Below are positions 7,292 to 14,454 of a stretch of DNA of 51,918 bases, piece by piece. The number at the start of each line of letters is the position of its first letter. The first letter of the stretch is position 1. The position numbers and the translations under genes were made by a program. The stretch lies in contig CANFWI010000020.1 in the NCBI GenBank assembly GCA_947450675.1, forward strand, positions 1 through 51,918. Reading direction: 5' to 3'. The notes below the pieces were generated by a model. It worked only from the letters and a program-made list of their open reading frames with translations, had not been told where the DNA came from and made no database searches. The DNA is from Comamonadaceae bacterium. Its GTDB lineage: Bacteria > Pseudomonadota > Gammaproteobacteria > Burkholderiales > Burkholderiaceae_C.

Positions 7292-8206
7292 TTACTCGTG
7301 GTTAATTTTTATTAAATTTCGAAATTCATGATCATGAATAATATTAATATTTTGTCCTTTTAATTTATAATCTTCGGCGCGTTTTCGATTAGCACTTTGT
7401 TCAACTCCATTGAATTTAGATGAATCTCTATCGCCTTGCACAAGAATTGTTGTCCTCTTAGTGACGCCTTTGTCTACATCGCATCCAACTGCTGCCGCCA
7501 AAGCTGCATTGATATGCTTTTCATCGTCTGGATAATCAGTGAAGACAATAACTTCACCAGTTAAATGGCCTGCAGGATTCCCAAATCTTTTAAGAGAAAT
7601 TCCATTTAGTACAGATTTGTAGTGGCTTTTATTTCCTTTACTTTTTTCTGAACTCATATCCTCTGTACTCCTTGGCTTTTTATTATTTTTAATCCATGAT
7701 TCAAGGTTAATTTTTGATTCATTAATTGCAGTAAGTAATATGAATCCAGCGGCTTTTGCATCTTCGAGGGCATCATGAGCTTTGTATTCATATCCAAACC
7801 TACTGCACAAATCTGAAAGATTAGAGCCTTTAATCTCTGTATCTTTCCAAGTTTTTTTTGCAACTTCTTCTGTGTTTAGCCATGTAGTTGATATTTGCTT
7901 CAATCCGTAAAGTTTAAATGAATTGAATAAGACGCTGTAATCGAAAAATGTGTGGCAGACGGCAACTTCACTTTCTAATAGATGACGGATATGCTCTGCC
8001 ACTTCTGGTATTTTTGGCATACCATATACCAATTCCTTGTTTATTCCGTGAATAGCAATTTGTTTGCGACCGAAGTCAGTTTCCGGATCAATTAATGAAG
8101 ACCACTCTTCAACAACCTTGCCATTAACAAATTTGGCAATTCCAATCTGACAAATTGATCTTTTACTGTTCGCTGTTTCTACATCTATGGTTACAAAGCT
8201 ATTCAT
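7292..8206 (-). CDS. DnaQ-like DEDDh exonuclease with C-terminal BRCT domain
   Basis: This 304-aa protein's N-terminal RNase T/DnaQ fold has a complete DEDDh set: D8 and E10 (TIDVET), D89 (CHTFFDYS), H144 and D149 (KAHDALEDA). It is therefore probably an active 3'-5' exonuclease on DNA or RNA. A polar linker (about 175-205) leads to a BRCT-like domain (about 208-300: GEVIVFTDYPD, then KRTTILVQGD, then KLKGQNINIIHDHEF). This resembles the exonuclease-BRCT arrangement of some epsilon-like proteins. The gene is far more AT-rich than its surroundings and opposes the island core genes, so it is transferable cargo. The gene upstream ends 18 bases away, implying an operon. A role in defence or DNA processing is inferred from island cargo position only. 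Confidence 0.8.
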   Translation of the reverse strand: MNSFVTIDVETANSKRSICQIGIAKFVNGKVVEEWSSLIDPETDFGRKQIAIHGINKELVYGMPKIPEVAEHIRHLLESEVAVCHTFFDYSVLFNSFKLYGLKQISTTWLNTEEVAKKTWKDTEIKGSNLSDLCSRFGYEYKAHDALEDAKAAGFILLTAINESKINLESWIKNNKKPRSTEDMSSEKSKGNKSHYKSVLNGISLKRFGNPAGHLTGEVIVFTDYPDDEKHINAALAAAVGCDVDKGVTKRTTILVQGDRDSSKFNGVEQSANRKRAEDYKLKGQNINIIHDHEFRNLIKINHE

Positions 8207-8224
8207 TTAATACCCCTTGTAAAT

Positions 8225-8614
8225 TTAAAAAGCATATTTTTTATAGCAGCTCGTAAAAATTACTATCTTTTTTTCGCGATTGCACGTAACGGCTATGTCT
8301 CGATCAACATCAATATCTAAATTTTCACCACGTAATCCTTGCCACATGGCCAAGTAGTTAAATACCCCATATTTAATCTTGCGCTGAGTATTTTTATTAA
8401 GTTTTTTGATAACCTTTGGAGGATTAAATCCACCTTTCCAAGGAAGCATTACTAGTTCATTGTTAATGGCTTTTAATGCAATCTCTTGATTTTCAGTGCT
8501 TAGTTCGCGGCCACGTTCCCAGCTTGTTATTAGCCCCAGTCCGACAGTCCCCCAGCAGTCATTCCAGTTGGGATTAGAACGAAGTGGTTCTGTAATTGAT
8601 CTATATACTATCAA
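8225..8614 (-). CDS. Unknown 129-aa protein paired with the exonuclease
   Basis: I do not recognise this family. The protein is Trp-rich in its first half (NPNWNDCWGTVGLGLITSWERG, then LPWKGGF), basic in the middle (KVIKKLNKNTQRKIKYG) and ends with alternating beta-like segments (DIAVTCNREKKIVIFTSCYKKYAF). There is no signal peptide or membrane segment. It lies 18 bases upstream of the exonuclease-BRCT gene in the same direction, with the same low GC content, so the two were probably acquired and are expressed together. No strong ribosome binding site is visible before the ATG at 8614. It could be a partner, inhibitor or sensor of the nuclease. Confidence 0.55.
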   Translation of the reverse strand: MIVYRSITEPLRSNPNWNDCWGTVGLGLITSWERGRELSTENQEIALKAINNELVMLPWKGGFNPPKVIKKLNKNTQRKIKYGVFNYLAMWQGLRGENLDIDVDRDIAVTCNREKKIVIFTSCYKKYAF

Positions 8615-8973
8615 CTGTCCTTGCCTTTCACTTCGCTCGCATGCGCCAAATTAAATTTGTCTAAAAGATTTATAATTTATATTACTTTTAAATTTATATT
8701 AGGCAAGTAGGATGAAATCTCTTGCTGATGTGAGTTATTAAAAGTTTTGATTGGCAGTTGAATTCCTCATCCATACATCTAATTTGTTGGCCGTTTCGTT
8801 GCTTGCATTTCTATCTTTTCGAATAACTCATCTATGTGGCGGCTACGTATGGGTTGTTATCGATGTTGGGGGGGCATGAAAAGTCCACGCCCGAGCTTAG
8901 GAAACCGATCGGTTATGAGCGTGCGCACAAAGTCGAAATTTGAACGGGGTATTTAGTAACTTTGGAGATAAAA
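8615..8973. promoter_or_regulatory. Divergent control region between cargo and terminase small subunit
   Basis: About 360 bases without a gene. 8640-8705 is very AT-rich and should contain the leftward cargo promoter. On the terminase side is a perfect 12-bp palindrome AACCGATCGGTT (8903-8914), about 60 bases before the terminase ATG, plus a G-run (8868-8874). The palindrome is a plausible repressor site. Promoter hexamers are not assigned. Confidence 0.35.
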
Positions 8974-9489
8974 ATGACGGCTGGAAGAAAACCAAAACCG
9001 ACAGCCCTTAGATTGCTTACGGGAAACCTCGGCGGGCGAAAGCTCAATGCCAATGAAGCCAAGCTAGACCTCGCGCAGCCAACGCCGCCCGACTTCCTCA
9101 ACGACCACGCCAAGGTCGAATGGGGCCGTATCGTCGGCACGTTGTTTCGCGCTGGATTGATGACGGAGTTGGACAGAAGTGTCCTCGCCGCCTATTGCCA
9201 ATCCTATGGTCGATGGGTGCAAGCTGAGCGCGCCCTTGCGCGAACGGCCGACGCACAAGCTGACGCAGACCAAGCGCTGACTATCGTGACCCACAACGGA
9301 ACGGCGATGCAAAACCCACTGATCGGAATTGCCAACAAAGCAAAAGCCGACATGGTGCGCTTTGCGCTGGAGTTCGGAATGACCCCGTCGGCACGCTCAA
9401 GAGTGAGCGCGAGTCCACATGAAATGGTCGACGACCTCACAAGAGAATTCTTTGGAAAGCCCCAAGTGCTGAACTTATATGGCGAGTGA
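8974..9489 (+). CDS. P27-type phage terminase small subunit (lone TerS)
   Basis: This 171-aa protein has the P27-family start (TAGRKPKPTALRLLTGNLGGRKLN, PTPPDFL) followed by the helical LDRSVLAAYCQSYGRWVQAERAL and the C-terminal GMTPSARSRV motif typical of HK97-like small terminases. It recognises packaging sites. The ATG at 8974 is chosen because GGAG lies at 8964-8967; an in-frame TTG at 8962 is less likely. No large terminase, portal or capsid gene accompanies it. In phage satellites a lone TerS redirects the helper phage's large terminase to package satellite DNA, which is the likely job here. Confidence 0.88.
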   Translation: MTAGRKPKPTALRLLTGNLGGRKLNANEAKLDLAQPTPPDFLNDHAKVEWGRIVGTLFRAGLMTELDRSVLAAYCQSYGRWVQAERALARTADAQADADQALTIVTHNGTAMQNPLIGIANKAKADMVRFALEFGMTPSARSRVSASPHEMVDDLTREFFGKPQVLNLYGE

Positions 9490-9606
9490 TTTCTGGAATT
9501 GGAATCACTAATTGATCGTGCCCTCAATTTTGAGGACATGTAAACCTGCGCGACTTGCGATTGAGGATGCCCATGGCTTGTAGATGAAAGGTAGCTAAGC
9601 CAAAGC

Positions 9607-9630
9607 GGGGGTACAAGTGGGGGTATAAAT
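9607..9630. promoter_or_regulatory. GGGGGTA repeats beside attR (probable integrase arm sites)
   Basis: GGGGGTA at 9607-9613 and TGGGGGTATAAAT at 9618-9630 lie 66 bases inside attR. The second is identical to 1994-2006, which lies 61 bases inside attL. Matching motif and matching distance at both ends suggest integrase or excisionase arm binding. Confidence 0.55.
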
Positions 9631-9696
9631 TGACTTTTAAAAACCGAAAAGTGATCATCCATAAAGGTTTCAAGCTATCTTTCAATTGACCCAAGC

Positions 9697-9754
9697 CCAC
9701 CATACCGCATGACAAAGGCCGCTAACGACATACAGTTAGCGGCCTTTTTCATTG
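9697..9754 (+). repeat. attR: right 58-bp direct repeat
   Basis: Perfect copy of 1875-1932. It marks the right border of the island and contains the same hairpin terminator (9714-9749). Its last bases overlap the stop codon of the flanking leftward oxidoreductase gene (9749-9751). Confidence 0.85.
9714..9749 (+). terminator. Rho-independent terminator within attR
   Basis: The perfect 10-bp stem 9717-9726/9735-9744 with an 8-base loop and TTTTT (9745-9749) stops rightward transcripts from the terminase side. On the other strand only TTT follows the stem, so it would serve the leftward oxidoreductase gene less well. Confidence 0.8.
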
Positions 9755-11377
9755 CAAAGATTTGTACCCAGTCCGCATTGTCGGCGTCATAGTGCCAAAT
9801 CGGGGCCATTCAAGCAGCACTCCTTGCGAGTGCAGTACTTGCTGGAATTCTTGCAAATGTTCAGTTTGTGAACGCACTGCACGCGGCGGGAGGTTTTTGC
9901 ATAGTGAGAATGCAGCCAGAGAACCTGCAGCCTCGCCAATACTCCACTCGGTCGCGTGCTCGCGATAGGCACCGTTGGTGATCCGCGTCGTCCCGATGTT
10001 CTTGCAAGCGGGCAGTAGGTTGTCTACCCGCTGGGGCAGTAATGCGCCTAGCGGAATCTGAAACGGATAGGAATCGATGTCGACAGTGTTTCTTCCTCTG
10101 GTGCTTGGATGCAGGTCAATGCGATAAGCCCCAATGCCCACACTGTCATGAAAGGGCTCAGCTGCATCCTGTCCAAGTCTTGCCACCACTCCGATGTGCT
10201 GCTCCAGTACAGTGAATTCGGCCAAGATGCGACGGCCCTCACGCCAGTAAACCTGCTGGGCAAGACCATCTTTGGTTCCGAGCACATCTCCACGCAAGCG
10301 GAGGCCGGGATAGCCCTGACCGCCATCGTGTCGTGGGGCCTCGGTTTGCATCCAGTAAAAAAATCCCAAACTAAATTGGCGGGCTTCGTGCAAGGCCTTC
10401 TTTTCTTGGTCTGGCGAGACACCGATCAGAGGGCGCTCCCAATAGTCCATCTGTGGCCAATTGGCCAGTGTGATGTCGCTGGCATAAGCACCGGGTTGAA
10501 AATGTCCCCGCCAGGCAATGCGCCGGGCGTGCCACAGGTCGTAAAGCCCTGGCTCATCTGTAGGTCCGACAAACAAGGGACGCACCCGCGGCTGGTGGGT
10601 CACAAAATCCGACAAAGTCCAGCTGTATTGCGAATTCGGCCAGCAATCGAGCTGTAGGGTGCGGTTGCGGTCATACCCTTCAGGCTTGTCAATGACATGG
10701 TGCTCCCCCGGGTGATACTCCATCGCGAAGCACCAAGTTGCGGCTTGCTGATCCCATGGATCAGCTTTTGCAATGGCATGTGGTTCCTGTGTCTGTGATT
10801 GAGCCTCTGCGCCAAATACATGTTCGACTTGGGCCATCTCCAGCAGGGAACCAGTTTCAGTTGCATCGATGAAAAGGGATGCCTCCAGTACGATGTTGGC
10901 TTCATTGGAAAGGTCTTGCAAATGCACCGCTGTGATAAGGTCTCCCTGTGTTTCAGCCCGCATTAGACGATGGCGGCGCAGCAAGCGCAATTGACCATTG
11001 CCCACCCATGGTGCGAGCAATTCATCGATCACGCGCGCAGCAACCCAGGGTTCGTGACACAAGGTGCTGACATTACCTGCACCAGGGTTTAGGCAGAACG
11101 CACGGGCTGCCGTGGGCGTCAGGGGTAGGTTTTGACGGTAGTAGTGGCGTATGGCTCGGCGTAGTTGCGCATAACTTTGCGATGCGACCAACGATTCGAT
11201 CCAAGGGTATTCGTCGGGGGGAACGGCTTGCGCAGTCAGCTGACCACCGAGCCACTCAAGTTCCTCCGTCAGCACCACTGACTGACCTAAGCGCAAGGCT
11301 GCCAGCGCAGCGGAGACGCCTCCAAGTCCGCCACCCACAATCACCAACTGAGCCTTGGGCATGCAGGATGTAATCAT
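9749..11377 (-). CDS. FAD-dependent oxidoreductase
   Basis: This 542-aa flavoprotein has an N-terminal dinucleotide-binding motif (QLVIVGGGLGGVSAALAALRLG, then VVLTEE) and the later conserved stretches DATETGSLL and NIGTTRITNGAYREHATEWSIGEAAG that typify the FAD_oxidored family. The substrate is unknown. ATG 11375-11377 is preferred over the in-frame TTG at 11381-11383, which overlaps the TctC stop. Either way the gene is tightly coupled to the upstream binding-protein gene. With the divergent LysR gene this forms a small uptake-and-oxidation unit, so the enzyme probably acts on the imported carboxylate or aromatic compound. Its stop codon lies inside the island's right repeat. There is no signal peptide, so it is cytoplasmic. 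Confidence 0.75.
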   Translation of the reverse strand: MITSCMPKAQLVIVGGGLGGVSAALAALRLGQSVVLTEELEWLGGQLTAQAVPPDEYPWIESLVASQSYAQLRRAIRHYYRQNLPLTPTAARAFCLNPGAGNVSTLCHEPWVAARVIDELLAPWVGNGQLRLLRRHRLMRAETQGDLITAVHLQDLSNEANIVLEASLFIDATETGSLLEMAQVEHVFGAEAQSQTQEPHAIAKADPWDQQAATWCFAMEYHPGEHHVIDKPEGYDRNRTLQLDCWPNSQYSWTLSDFVTHQPRVRPLFVGPTDEPGLYDLWHARRIAWRGHFQPGAYASDITLANWPQMDYWERPLIGVSPDQEKKALHEARQFSLGFFYWMQTEAPRHDGGQGYPGLRLRGDVLGTKDGLAQQVYWREGRRILAEFTVLEQHIGVVARLGQDAAEPFHDSVGIGAYRIDLHPSTRGRNTVDIDSYPFQIPLGALLPQRVDNLLPACKNIGTTRITNGAYREHATEWSIGEAAGSLAAFSLCKNLPPRAVRSQTEHLQEFQQVLHSQGVLLEWPRFGTMTPTMRTGYKSLQ

Positions 11378-11379
11378 GC

Positions 11380-12369
11380 TCAATCGACCTTGATACCCAT
11401 GTTTCGAATTGCTTCACCATACCGTTGGGTGTCGTTTTCAATCAATTTCTGGAAATCCTCGGGCGTGCCACCGCCTGTCTCAAGACCCAAACTAGCGAGT
11501 TTTTCGCGAATGTCGGGTAACTTCAGCAGTGTGTTGATCTCCCGATTCAATCGGCTGACGGTGGCGAGTGGCGTACCTGCCGGAGCCATGAGGCCAAACC
11601 AACCAATGACTTCGAAATTGCGGATGCCTTGTTCGATGGCAGTCGGGACATCCGGCAGCGCAGAGCTGCGTGTGCGTGAGGTGACGGCCAGTGCTTTGAG
11701 TTTTCCGGACTGAATGTGCGGCAATGCGCTGGAGGGAATTTCAAAGCCCAACTGCACTTCGCCTGACAGCAAAGCCGTCAAAGCTGGACCGGAGCCTTTG
11801 TAGGGCACTTGAACCATGTCCACAGAAGCATCTTTCTTGAGAAATTCTGCTGCCAGCGCTGTCGTGGTCGCGCCTCCGCCTCCAGCGGCATAGTTGAGGG
11901 TGCCGGGTGCTTTGCGGGCTGCGCCAAGCATGTCGCCGAGTGTTTTCCAGTGCTGAGCGCTGGGGGAAACGATCACGATGGGTGTGGCAGCTATCTTGGC
12001 CACGGGGGCAAAAGCCTTGACCGGGTCATAACGCAGATTGCTGTAAAGCGCGCCACTGCCAGCATGACCGGATGTCACAAACAACAAGGTATGACCGTCT
12101 GCAGGTGCGGTCGCCACAGCAGCACTGGCGATTGTCGCGCCAGCGCCGGGCTTGTTCTCGATCACCACCGGCTGGCCTAAAGCTGCCGACAATTTCTGTC
12201 CAACCGCGCGGGCCAGGATGTCTGCTGAACCTCCGGGTGCGAAGCCAACGACGAGTTTTACTGACTTGGCCGGCCAGGCAGCTGACTGCGCTCCCACAAT
12301 CGAGGAGCAGGCGCAAAGAAAGGCGGCAATGATCATGCGCCGGGGGGCGGGTTTGTGTGTGTCGAACAT
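11380..12369 (-). CDS. TctC/Bug-family periplasmic solute-binding protein
   Basis: A 329-aa protein with a signal peptide (RRMIIAAFLCACSSIVGAQSA, cleavage near residue 28). It has the Bug signatures VKLVVGFAPGGSADILAR, VVIENKPGAG and the C-terminal GLMAPAGTP. Such proteins bind carboxylates or related small molecules for tripartite tricarboxylate transporters. No TctA/TctB membrane genes are in the window, as is common for the many orphan Bug proteins of Burkholderiales. It is the first gene of a two-gene operon with the FAD oxidoreductase and is divergent from the LysR gene, which probably controls it. The ligand cannot be read from sequence. Confidence 0.88.
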   Translation of the reverse strand: MFDTHKPAPRRMIIAAFLCACSSIVGAQSAAWPAKSVKLVVGFAPGGSADILARAVGQKLSAALGQPVVIENKPGAGATIASAAVATAPADGHTLLFVTSGHAGSGALYSNLRYDPVKAFAPVAKIAATPIVIVSPSAQHWKTLGDMLGAARKAPGTLNYAAGGGGATTTALAAEFLKKDASVDMVQVPYKGSGPALTALLSGEVQLGFEIPSSALPHIQSGKLKALAVTSRTRSSALPDVPTAIEQGIRNFEVIGWFGLMAPAGTPLATVSRLNREINTLLKLPDIREKLASLGLETGGGTPEDFQKLIENDTQRYGEAIRNMGIKVD

Positions 12370-12476
12370 GGAAGGCTCTCCTGTATTTAAGACCTACCAA
12401 GGTCCAATTGCTGTCATCGTATGCATCCCCGACAATGCAATCCAATACCAATCTGGGGTTTATGAATAACATTAAG

Positions 12477-12491
12477 TTCTTCATGGAAGAA
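12477..12491. promoter_or_regulatory. Probable LysR operator between the lysR and tctC genes
   Basis: TTCTTC (12477-12482) and GAAGAA (12486-12491) form an inverted repeat around ATG, inside the 130-base divergent intergenic region and 8 bases before the LysR start. The position fits autoregulation and co-regulation of the tctC-oxidoreductase operon. LysR contacts usually span a wider region. Confidence 0.45.
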
Positions 12492-12499
12492 TAAATGTC

Positions 12500-13426
12500 A
12501 TGAAATTGCGACAAATCGAAGTGTTCCGCGCAGTGATGAGTACGGGCTCAACAACCGAAGCTGCAAGATTGCTACACGTGTCACAGCCGGGCATCAGTCG
12601 CTTGGTGCGTCACCTTGAAATGCAACTGGACGTGGCACTATTTGAACGCCGTAGCGGGCGGTTGGTGCCCACGGCAGAGGCCCGCGAACTGCATGAAGAA
12701 ATCGAGAAAGTTTATAGGGGGGTCTTGCATGTGCGAGATGTTGCCGCGCATCTGCGCTACGGTACCCACACCACCCTACGGGTGCTCTCCAGTGCGAACA
12801 CAGCTTTGGAACTGGTTCCACGCAGCATGGCCATGCTGATTCGTCGAAACCCGACGGCCCGTGTACTTTTCGAGTCACTTCCAACCCGAGAATTTGTCAA
12901 GCTGCTTGTCTCAGAGGAAGCTGACCTGGCTATCTCCAGCGCCCCCCTGGATCATCCATCGCTGGAAGTCGAAGAAATCGGGCAATGGAAACTCCTGTGC
13001 GCTCTGCCGGCGGATCACGCATTAGTTGGGCAGAAAAGGCCCAAATTGGCGAGCGTGCTGGCGGGACGACTGGTGGCTTACAGCAATGAGGCCCCACAAA
13101 GTGCCGTGATAGATCGCTGGATTGAGTCTCACCGCGTGGCACGAAACGTGGCAGCCGAAGTGCGCTCAGGATTGGCCGCTTGCGCAGTGGCTGCAACAGG
13201 GGTGGCTGTGGCATTCGTAGACGACCTTTCGGCACGTGCCCACAAGGCAGATGGTCTTGTCTTTGCGAGCATTGAAGACGCTCCGAGGTTTCCTGTTTAT
13301 CTCGTGAAAAATCGCCATCGTCCACTGCCTCGCCTCGGAGAAGCTTTTAGCGAGATTGTTCGCGTACAACTCCAGCTACTTCAGGAAACTGCCATTCCGA
13401 AAGCGGGGTTTGTATTGCACCAGTGA
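12500..13426 (+). CDS. LysR-family transcriptional regulator
   Basis: A 308-aa protein with a winged helix-turn-helix at residues about 2-60 (MKLRQIEVFRAVMSTGSTTEAA, then LLHVSQPGISRLVRHLE) and a periplasmic-binding-like effector domain (about 90-295). It is divergent from the TctC/FAD-oxidoreductase operon, the standard position for a regulator of that operon that senses its substrate. The start ATG is 8 bases after an inverted repeat that could be its own operator. The effector is unknown. Confidence 0.9.
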   Translation: MKLRQIEVFRAVMSTGSTTEAARLLHVSQPGISRLVRHLEMQLDVALFERRSGRLVPTAEARELHEEIEKVYRGVLHVRDVAAHLRYGTHTTLRVLSSANTALELVPRSMAMLIRRNPTARVLFESLPTREFVKLLVSEEADLAISSAPLDHPSLEVEEIGQWKLLCALPADHALVGQKRPKLASVLAGRLVAYSNEAPQSAVIDRWIESHRVARNVAAEVRSGLAACAVAATGVAVAFVDDLSARAHKADGLVFASIEDAPRFPVYLVKNRHRPLPRLGEAFSEIVRVQLQLLQETAIPKAGFVLHQ

Positions 13427-13704
13427 TTTGACCGATGAACGCGTGCTTCTGGCCGTAAGTCAAGTTGGGGGAGTCGCTGTTTGCCCTGATCGCGCCTCAC
13501 TGTGCCTTGGCGCAGTTCGATAAACTGCGCCACTTGATGGGCAGGACGGCTGACGTTGATGCGCCTGCGGTCACTGACAGCCGTGCGATTTTGAACCGCT
13601 TGCTGATCGACTTGTTTATAGACCCGATTGAACCGGAATGACGCGTGCAATGGCCTTCCATTTGCATTCGCTCGAACCAGTCAACGCTTTTTGATGGGCC
13701 AGCC

Positions 13705-14328
13705 TCAGGCAGCGACTTCGTTCTTCATGACGCCATTGGCGACGCTTAGAAACAGGTCACACCGTTCCTGCACAAATTCGTCGAGAACCGCCTCCGTCAT
13801 GGGGTCTTGCCCCCCCGCGACCGTCAAATAGTAAGAATCTGAAGTGATCAATGAACCGAGCAACTTGGCCAGCTTTGGGATGTTGCGGGTCGGCTCGATC
13901 TGGCCAGAGATGATCAACTGAGTCACGACTCGTTGACGGACCTGGCCATGCTTGGCGACCAAGTGATCTCTGAAGAATTGACGGATCTCACTGTTGTGTC
14001 GAGCCTCGCCGACGACCAGCGAATGAAATGTCAAGACGTCCTCCCTGTACATGTAGGCGAGGTATTGTTTTGAGACGTCGATGAACGACTGTCGATCGGT
14101 GATGTCGCCGGCCATTTGCTCTAAGCTGTCGGACAGCATTTTCGACTTGGTCTGCACGTAGGCCGTGAAGAGGGCGTTTTTGTCCTTGTACCGCTTGTAA
14201 AAAGTGGGTCGTGAGCTCTTCGCCAGCAGGCAAATTTCTTCCACAGTGGCGGCCTCGAAACCTTTCGAGATCAGCACCTTCTCCGCCGCAATCAGCAATT
14301 CATCAGTCAGTTTCATCGTCAAATCCAT
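13705..14328 (-). CDS. TetR-family transcriptional regulator
   Basis: A 207-aa protein. The N-terminal TetR helix-turn-helix (ELLIAAEKVLISKGFEAATVEEIC, then SSRPTFYKRYKDKNALF) is followed by a helical effector domain of normal length. Possible starts are 14352, 14328 and 14316. The first overlaps a good -10 box, so 14328 is chosen, with 14316 also possible; no Shine-Dalgarno is seen. It is divergent from the secreted-protein/MscS cluster, whose leader carries a perfect inverted repeat, so it probably represses that cluster and itself. The inducer is unknown. Confidence 0.85.
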   Translation of the reverse strand: MDLTMKLTDELLIAAEKVLISKGFEAATVEEICLLAKSSRPTFYKRYKDKNALFTAYVQTKSKMLSDSLEQMAGDITDRQSFIDVSKQYLAYMYREDVLTFHSLVVGEARHNSEIRQFFRDHLVAKHGQVRQRVVTQLIISGQIEPTRNIPKLAKLLGSLITSDSYYLTVAGGQDPMTEAVLDEFVQERCDLFLSVANGVMKNEVAA

Positions 14329-14347
14329 ATGAATCAGCTTGTAATTT

Positions 14348-14376
14348 ATCATAAATTTGGCGATAGATTTTGCTAA
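14348..14376 (-). promoter_or_regulatory. Promoter of the tetR-like gene
   Basis: On the minus strand, TTAGCA (14371-14376) and TATGAT (14348-14353) are separated by 17 bases, a good sigma-70 match. It places the transcript start only a few bases before the chosen start codon, so the leader is very short. Confidence 0.5.
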
Positions 14377-14424
14377 ACATAGGGAAATTAATTAGATACA
14401 TTCAGTTGATTTTAAATTACATTG

Positions 14425-14442
14425 TGTAAATCAATATTTACA
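14425..14442. promoter_or_regulatory. Perfect inverted repeat, probable TetR operator
   Basis: TGTAAAT (14425-14431), spacer CAAT, ATTTACA (14436-14442): an 18-bp perfect dyad in the divergent region. It touches the AAAGGG ribosome binding site (14442-14447) of the secreted-protein gene. A bound repressor here would block both transcription and access to the leader. Confidence 0.6.
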
Positions 14443-14454
14443 AAGGGTGTTTAT

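Larger units (their letters stand above)
1875..9754 (+). mobile_element. Integrated satellite-like genomic island (PICI-type layout)
   Basis: The element is delimited by perfect 58-bp direct repeats at both ends, giving a unit of 7822 bp (one repeat plus interior). Inside, in order: tyrosine integrase next to the left repeat, AlpA-like regulator, toprim/DUF3987 primase, small repeat protein, AT-rich two-gene cargo on the opposite strand, and a lone terminase small subunit next to the right repeat. There are no capsid, tail, portal or large terminase genes. Integrase, AlpA, primase-replication protein and TerS without structural genes is the known gene set of Gram-negative phage-inducible chromosomal islands. 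Helper-phage dependence is inferred from this layout only. Confidence 0.8.

Noticed and set aside
9521..9536. Small hairpin CCTCA/TGAGG after the terminase gene
   Set aside because: Short stem without a T-run. Not called as a terminator, because the attR terminator downstream serves that role.
13459..13641. Open frame between the LysR and TetR genes (contains VTDSRAILNRLLIDLF)
   Set aside because: Protein-like but only about 58 codons from a TTG, without a ribosome binding site or recognised family. Possibly the end of a deleted gene, but not supportable as one.
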